Source of the DNA: Kitasatospora papulosa
GTDB taxonomy: Bacteria > Actinomycetota > Actinomycetes > Streptomycetales > Streptomycetaceae
Direction of reading: 5' to 3'
NCBI RefSeq assembly: GCF_000717245.1
Contig: NZ_JNYQ01000003.1
Span: forward strand, 124,001-188,000
DNA length: 64,000 nucleotides
Shown here: positions 59,900 through 64,000 of the stretch, piece after piece
How the letters are laid out: the number at the start of each line of letters is the position of its first letter
Position numbering within the stretch: position 1 is the first letter of the stretch
Notes under the pieces: model-generated
Seen by the model: the letters and a program-made list of their open reading frames with translations, nothing else
Told to the model about the DNA's origin: nothing
Database searches by the model: none
Program-made: the position numbers and the translations under genes

Positions 59900-61045
59900 T
59901 CAGCGCCCGCGGGCGGCAGCGGGGGCGGCCGCACCTGCCGTCCCCGCCTGCGCGGCCTTGCCCGGGCGCAGGGTCCACGGCACCGGGTCGGTGTTCGTCA
60001 GCCACCCCTCGGCGATCAGCCGGCGGATCACGTGGATCCGCAGTTCCCGGGACATCTTTCCCCAGCCGAGCGCCTTGCACAGCTGCTTGACGGAAGGCCC
60101 ATGGCCGTGCGCCGCACGGAACGCGGCGGCGGCCTCGGCCGCCGCGGGCCCCTGGTCGGGATACTTGGCAGCCCAGACACCGTAGGCAGTGCGCGCCTTC
60201 TCGCCGAACTGGGCGGGAAGGGCCTTGCGCATGAACGCCTCCGACACCCTGGCCGTGGACAGCGCGCACTCGGGGCAGCCCTCGACGGTCTCGACATGGC
60301 GTCGCAGGGCCACGCTCGCCCGATCCTTCCACTCCTGCCAGCTGGGCCCTTCCTCCTCCGGCTCGTCACGCGCGCCGGGCCGGACATCCGGCAGGGGCCG
60401 CATCCCCGCCAGATGACGCACCGCGTCGGCCAGCAGGTACCTCTCACCGTCGAACTCCCGCAGGAAGCCCTTCTCGAGCAGCTCCGGCAGGGCGGCCCGG
60501 CAGTGGTCCGGGAGGTGGGCGGGCAGCGCGCCGTGCTCATCGGCAGGTCCGTGGGCCGCCAGGAACAGCGCGGCCAGCCGAGCCGCCGTCGAGGTCTTCT
60601 TGACCGGCTTGGCCGACAGGGTCCTGACGGTCCAGCCCGACACCCGTGAACGCATCACCTTGCCGAAGGGAAGCCGTGCGTCCGGCCGGCCCGCGAGGTC
60701 CGGCACGGTCACGCCCACGGGGGTCACCATGTCTCCGCCGAGCAGCGCCTCGTGCCCCTGCCAGCCGAGGGACGCGAAGGCGGTGACCGCTCCCTCCGGG
60801 TCGGCCAGGCGGAGGGTGCGCACATCCTGGCCGGTCAGGTTGCCGACACCGGACCGTGCGGCCCGGATGGCGACGACGGTCGCGAGGAGCTGCGCGTCGG
60901 CCGTCGTCAGCGGCAGCGCGCTCACGTAGACCAGGAGCGCGCGTGCGGCCTCTCCCTGGTGGGGCGTCAGCAGGAAAGGCTTCGGGGCCACCACCGGTAC
61001 GGCCGGGGCGAAGGGTGCGTTGAGGGATGAGGACACGCCCTGCAC
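59900..61045 (-). CDS. Uncharacterised protein with C-terminal winged-helix-like region
   Basis: A 381-residue protein I do not recognise. The N-terminal 115 residues look like a helical domain (GEAARALLVYVSALPLTTAD). The middle (LPELLEKGFLREFDGERYLL) looks like a winged helix. EGCPECALS gives a CxxC pair. The C-terminus (HGPSVKQLCKALGWGKMSRE, IHVIRRLIAEGWLTNTDPVP) is a second winged-helix-like region. DNA binding is plausible, and this layout occurs in replication- or plasmid-associated Streptomyces proteins, but I cannot name it. GTG at 61045 is used; GTG at 61036 is possible. Confidence 0.7.
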   Translation of the reverse strand: MQGVSSSLNAPFAPAVPVVAPKPFLLTPHQGEAARALLVYVSALPLTTADAQLLATVVAIRAARSGVGNLTGQDVRTLRLADPEGAVTAFASLGWQGHEALLGGDMVTPVGVTVPDLAGRPDARLPFGKVMRSRVSGWTVRTLSAKPVKKTSTAARLAALFLAAHGPADEHGALPAHLPDHCRAALPELLEKGFLREFDGERYLLADAVRHLAGMRPLPDVRPGARDEPEEEGPSWQEWKDRASVALRRHVETVEGCPECALSTARVSEAFMRKALPAQFGEKARTAYGVWAAKYPDQGPAAAEAAAAFRAAHGHGPSVKQLCKALGWGKMSRELRIHVIRRLIAEGWLTNTDPVPWTLRPGKAAQAGTAGAAAPAAARGR

Positions 61046-61172
61046 AACGCGCGCGGAGACACGAGGTCACCGTCCGCGCCGATGTATGTCCGAAAGCGAT
61101 CGTCGGTGAACGATATGAACGCAAACGCGAGGCCTCTGGCCAACGGCCCTGGCGTGACTAGCATCAGCCGCC

Positions 61173-62651
61173 ATGCACGTGAGCGAGTACGCGACCGGAA
61201 CTGTCATGACCGCTTCTCCCCCGAGGCGGCGTCCACGCGGAAGGCTGTCCGCCGTGGCGGTCGGGGGTGCCGCGGGGATTCTCGCGGGCTGCCTCGTCAG
61301 CCCCGCGCAGGCCGCGACGGCGGAGGAAGCACCGGCCGCCGTCGCCTGCCCGGCGGACCTGGCGGAGAAGGCGACGTGCTACTCGGGCCAGGACTCCCAC
61401 GGCGCCCACTACACCGTCGCCGTTCCCCGGTCGTGGAACGAAACACTGGTCCTGCACGCCCACGGTGGACCCGGCCTGGGCGAGGAGTCGGACCCGGAGC
61501 GCAGCGGCGACGACCTGGAGCGCTGGTCGGTGATGGTCGACCAGGGTTACGCGTGGGCCGGATCGGCCTACCGCCGGGGCGGATACGGGACGAGGATGGC
61601 GGCCTCGGACACGGAGAATCTGCGCCGGCTGTTCACCGAGAGGTTCGGGCGCCCGAGCACCACACTGATCCACGGGCAGTCCTGGGGCGGCAACGTGGCC
61701 GCGAAGACGATCGAGATGTACGGCTCGGGCGCCGACTCGCCCTACGACGGCGCCCTGCTCACCAACGGTGTCCTGGCGGGTGGTTCGCGCGGATACGACT
61801 ACCGGGTGGACCTGCGCGTCGTCTACCAGTACTACTGCCGGAACCACCCGCGCCCGACCGAGCCGGCGTACCCCCTGTGGATGGGACTCCGTGAGGACTC
61901 GGCGATGACGGGTGCGGGGCTGCGCGCCAGGCTCCAGGAGTGCACGGGGTACAGCTCCCCGCCCGCCGACCGGACAGCTCTCCAGCAGCGGAACCTCGAC
62001 GACATCCTGGCGGTCACGAGGATTCCCGAGCGGACACTCGAGTCGCACCTCACCTTCGCCACCTTCACGTTCCGCGACCTCGTGCGCCGCGTCGGGCTGC
62101 GCAGCCCCTTCGGCAACAGGCACGTGCGCTACCGGGGGTCGCACGACGACGCGGCGCTCAACGCGGGGGTCGAACGGTTCGACGCAGACCCGGCGGCCCG
62201 ACGAAACCTGTCCTACGACAGCGATCTGACCGGCGCGGTCTCCGTCCCTGTACTCACCCTGCACGCCATCGACGACCCCACCGCCTTCGTCGAGCACGAG
62301 TCGGCGTATCTCGACAGCCTGGAAGGAGCCCACCGCGACCGGCACCTCCTGCAGACCTTCACCCAGGAGAGCGAGCACAGCGGGCTGAGCGCGGCGGAGT
62401 ACGCGGGCGCCGTCTCGGCGTTGTCCGGGTGGGTCCGCACGGGGCACAAGCCCACGGCCGCGTCCGTCGCGTCCTCCTGTCCCGCCTTCGACGCGGTGTA
62501 CCGGACCGGGTGCTTCTTCCGGCCCGGCTACCGTCCCTCCGCCTACGCCTCGCGGGTGAACCCACGTCCCGGAGCCACCCACTGGCCCGCGATGACCCGC
62601 GCCCAGGAGTGGCGGTGGAGCCGCCTCGGGGACGTCGGCATCGCGCCCTGA
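61173..62651 (+). CDS. Secreted alpha/beta hydrolase
   Basis: A 492-residue exported hydrolase. The basic start PRRRPRGRLSAVAVGG with a hydrophobic run ending SPAQAA is a signal peptide. Catalytic motifs: VLHAHGGPGLG oxyanion loop, Ser in LIHGQSWGGNVAAK, Asp in LHAIDDPTAF and His in TQESEHSGLS. Four cysteines are spread through it. Substrate is unknown; peptidase or esterase are possible. ATG at 61173 is 8 bases after TAGCAT (61159-61164), suggesting leaderless expression. Confidence 0.88.
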   Translation: MHVSEYATGTVMTASPPRRRPRGRLSAVAVGGAAGILAGCLVSPAQAATAEEAPAAVACPADLAEKATCYSGQDSHGAHYTVAVPRSWNETLVLHAHGGPGLGEESDPERSGDDLERWSVMVDQGYAWAGSAYRRGGYGTRMAASDTENLRRLFTERFGRPSTTLIHGQSWGGNVAAKTIEMYGSGADSPYDGALLTNGVLAGGSRGYDYRVDLRVVYQYYCRNHPRPTEPAYPLWMGLREDSAMTGAGLRARLQECTGYSSPPADRTALQQRNLDDILAVTRIPERTLESHLTFATFTFRDLVRRVGLRSPFGNRHVRYRGSHDDAALNAGVERFDADPAARRNLSYDSDLTGAVSVPVLTLHAIDDPTAFVEHESAYLDSLEGAHRDRHLLQTFTQESEHSGLSAAEYAGAVSALSGWVRTGHKPTAASVASSCPAFDAVYRTGCFFRPGYRPSAYASRVNPRPGATHWPAMTRAQEWRWSRLGDVGIAP

Positions 62652-62754
62652 CCGCTGCCCTGACGGTGCGTCCAGAGGTCGGGCCCTGGCACTGCCCGCA
62701 CCGGGGGGGGGCCGGCCGAGCCGCACGGGCTCCGCGGCTCGGTATCGTCACCGC

Positions 62755-63249
62755 ATGGCCGTCCTCGAACGTCTCCGTCCCGATCACGCTCCCGCGCTTC
62801 TCGCCTTCGAGCGGGAGAACCGTGCGTACTTCGCCGCCTCGATCCCGGACCGGGGGGACGACTACTTCTCCGGATTCGACGTGCGTCACGCCGGGCTACT
62901 CACCGACCAGGCGGCGGGAATGCTGCACTTCCACGTTCTGGCGGACGACGACGGGACGGTGCTGGGGCGCGTCAACCTCGTCGACGTCGCCGACGGCTCG
63001 GCGTCACTGGGGTACCGGATCGCGGAGCGGGCCGCCGGACGAGGGCTGGCCACGTCGGGAGTGCGCCAGGTGTGCGCGCTGGCCGTCGCCGACTACGGCC
63101 TGACCTCCCTCCGGGCCATGACGACGCTGGACAACACGGGGTCGAGGGCCGTCCTGGCCCGGACGGGATTCGTGGAGGCGGGCCGGACCACTCTGTCCGG
63201 GAGGCCGGGCCTGCACTTCACCCGTCGTCTGACGGACGCGGACCGCTGA
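62755..63249 (+). CDS. GNAT-family N-acetyltransferase (RimJ/RimL-like)
   Basis: A 164-residue acetyltransferase: RLRPDHAPALLAFERENRAY, the acetyl-CoA loop IAERAAGRGLATSGVRQVC and RAMTTLDNTGSRAVLARTGF. ATG at 62755 lies 6 bases after TATCGT (62743-62748), so it is probably leaderless. A strong hairpin lies downstream. The acceptor is unknown. Confidence 0.92.
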   Translation: MAVLERLRPDHAPALLAFERENRAYFAASIPDRGDDYFSGFDVRHAGLLTDQAAGMLHFHVLADDDGTVLGRVNLVDVADGSASLGYRIAERAAGRGLATSGVRQVCALAVADYGLTSLRAMTTLDNTGSRAVLARTGFVEAGRTTLSGRPGLHFTRRLTDADR

Positions 63250-63274
63250 CCCGCTCCCCCGCGTACCGCACACA

Positions 63275-63307
63275 CCGGTGGCGCACCGCGATGCGGTGCG
63301 CCACCGG
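63275..63307. terminator. Bidirectional hairpin terminator
   Basis: A perfect 15-base stem (63275-63289 with 63293-63307) and 3-base loop lies between the convergent GNAT and PepSY genes. Confidence 0.88.
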
Positions 63308-63325
63308 AGACCTCTTCGCGGGTGA

Positions 63326-64000
63326 TCAGTCGTTGTCGACCTGCTCGTCCGTGATGGTGCCCTTGGCGGCGTCGATGTCGAAGGTCGTCTTGTTCCAGTC
63401 CTTGGAGACCACGTCGACCTGCCAGACCAGAACGTTGCTGTCGTTCTCGTCGAGGCCCATCGAGGTGACCCAGCCCGGCTGCTTGTCCGTGGCGACCTTG
63501 GCCGCCTGCTGGGGTGTCTGCGTCGCCTTCGAGAGCTGGTCCGCCAGCTTCTGCTTGTCGGCGTCGCTCTGGTCGGCCTCCGGTGCGGAGTCGATGACGT
63601 CCCCGGACACCGCGTCGATGGTCACCTTGTGAGCGGTGCCGTCCTTCTCCGCGACCTCCGCGATCCACTTCGGACTCGTGGAGCTTCCGCTCGGGCTCGG
63701 GCTGCCGCTCGGGCTCGCGCTGGCCTCGGGGCTCGCGCTGGCGGAGCTGCCGGACGGGCTCGGACTGCCGGAGGCGTCGTCCTCGTCGTCGAGGCCCTCC
63801 AGGTCCAGGTCGGTCAGCTTGCCGCCCGACACCTCACCGACAGCCGTCGTGGCGGCCGAGTCGAAGGTGACCTTGACGGTCGACAGCAGGTCCTTGCGCT
63901 CGGTCTGGTCCTCGGTCAGCTTCGCCGTTCCGGAGGGGCTGCCGGAAGGGCTGGTGGTCTGGTTCGGAAGGACCTTCGCAGCCTCGGAGGTCTCCGCGGC
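63326..64000 (-). CDS. PepSY-domain protein, 5' end outside the window
   Basis: The frame is open to the window edge, so at least 224 residues are present and the start lies beyond 64000. Two PepSY-like units are visible: TVKVTFDSAATTAVGEVSGG and the C-terminal HKVTIDAVSGDVIDSAPE with WQVDVVSKDWNKTTFDIDAA. They are joined by a Ser/Pro/Gly/Ala low-complexity linker (63670-63770). PepSY proteins are secreted or membrane-anchored and modulate peptidases or redox partners; a signal peptide cannot be checked here. Confidence 0.85.
   Translation of the reverse strand, partial: AAETSEAAKVLPNQTTSPSGSPSGTAKLTEDQTERKDLLSTVKVTFDSAATTAVGEVSGGKLTDLDLEGLDDEDDASGSPSPSGSSASASPEASASPSGSPSPSGSSTSPKWIAEVAEKDGTAHKVTIDAVSGDVIDSAPEADQSDADKQKLADQLSKATQTPQQAAKVATDKQPGWVTSMGLDENDSNVLVWQVDVVSKDWNKTTFDIDAAKGTITDEQVDND

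Noticed and set aside
63670..63770. Short direct repeats in the PepSY gene (GGGCTCGCGCTG and similar)
   Set aside because: They encode a low-complexity Ser/Pro/Ala linker; no sign of a CRISPR or mobile repeat.

Overview
The window is 64 kb of very GC-rich DNA (roughly 70 percent by eye) with the codon bias and gene style of Streptomyces. Supporting marks are a DmdR/IdeR iron box, F420-dependent PPOX and LLM oxidoreductases, a mycothiol-dependent maleylpyruvate-isomerase-fold enzyme, PepSY, DUF1707, DUF4232 and DUF6204 proteins, rare TTA (bldA) codons, and many genes whose start codon lies 5-8 bases after a TANNNT -10 box and so look leaderless. I see no tRNA, rRNA, CRISPR array, insertion sequence or prophage. 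It reads as ordinary accessory chromosome with an unusual number of decayed or frameshifted genes.

Layout. 1-5.9 kb: start of a siderophore-interacting protein gene behind an iron box, a Tat-exported phospholipase C, a deaminase remnant, a rearranged NlpC/P60 wall hydrolase behind a probable c-di-AMP riboswitch, an AraC regulator and a STAS protein. 6.0-10.3 kb: the most interesting block, a minus-strand operon of mfnB (furan-forming aldolase/cyclase), an aldehyde dehydrogenase and an aryl-alcohol-type dehydrogenase, followed by a leucine-carboxyl-methyltransferase-like gene. 10.6-14.4 kb: SDR, DMT transporter and polysaccharide deacetylase operon, divergent from an MGDG-synthase-like glycosyltransferase. 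14.5-20.3 kb: XRE-cupin regulator, three methyltransferase or oxygenase-like genes, a sirtuin and a GNAT. 20.5-26.2 kb: amino acid permease, PadR regulator with divergent NTF2-like gene and SGNH hydrolase, and uncharacterised genes. 26.5-31.3 kb: a 1459-residue secreted protein with a transglycosylase-like core and a golvesin-type domain. 31.3-39.4 kb: DoxX, SRPBCC, a frameshifted GlxA-type regulator, CDF metal exporter, PPOX, VOC, PaaX, and an ECF42 sigma factor with its DGPF partner. 39.6-45.8 kb: ArsR plus MFS pair, geranylgeranyl-reductase-type flavoprotein, cold shock protein, winged-helix protein, secreted GDPD. 46-54 kb: a frameshifted TPR gene, LLM oxidoreductase, several GNATs, DUF1707, TAP-like peptidase and gene remnants. 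54-64 kb: PPOX, a DUF4232 lipoprotein, an alpha/beta hydrolase divergent from a MerR gene without a normal start codon, VOC, an NPP1 (NLP) toxin-family protein, a secreted hydrolase, a GNAT and a PepSY protein cut by the window end.

How they fit together: most transcription units are one to three genes with an adjacent regulator whose candidate operator is visible (DoxX, PadR, ArsR, MerR, PaaX, ECF42). The mfnB operon is the only clear small metabolic pathway. All family names come from reading translated motifs, without database searches.
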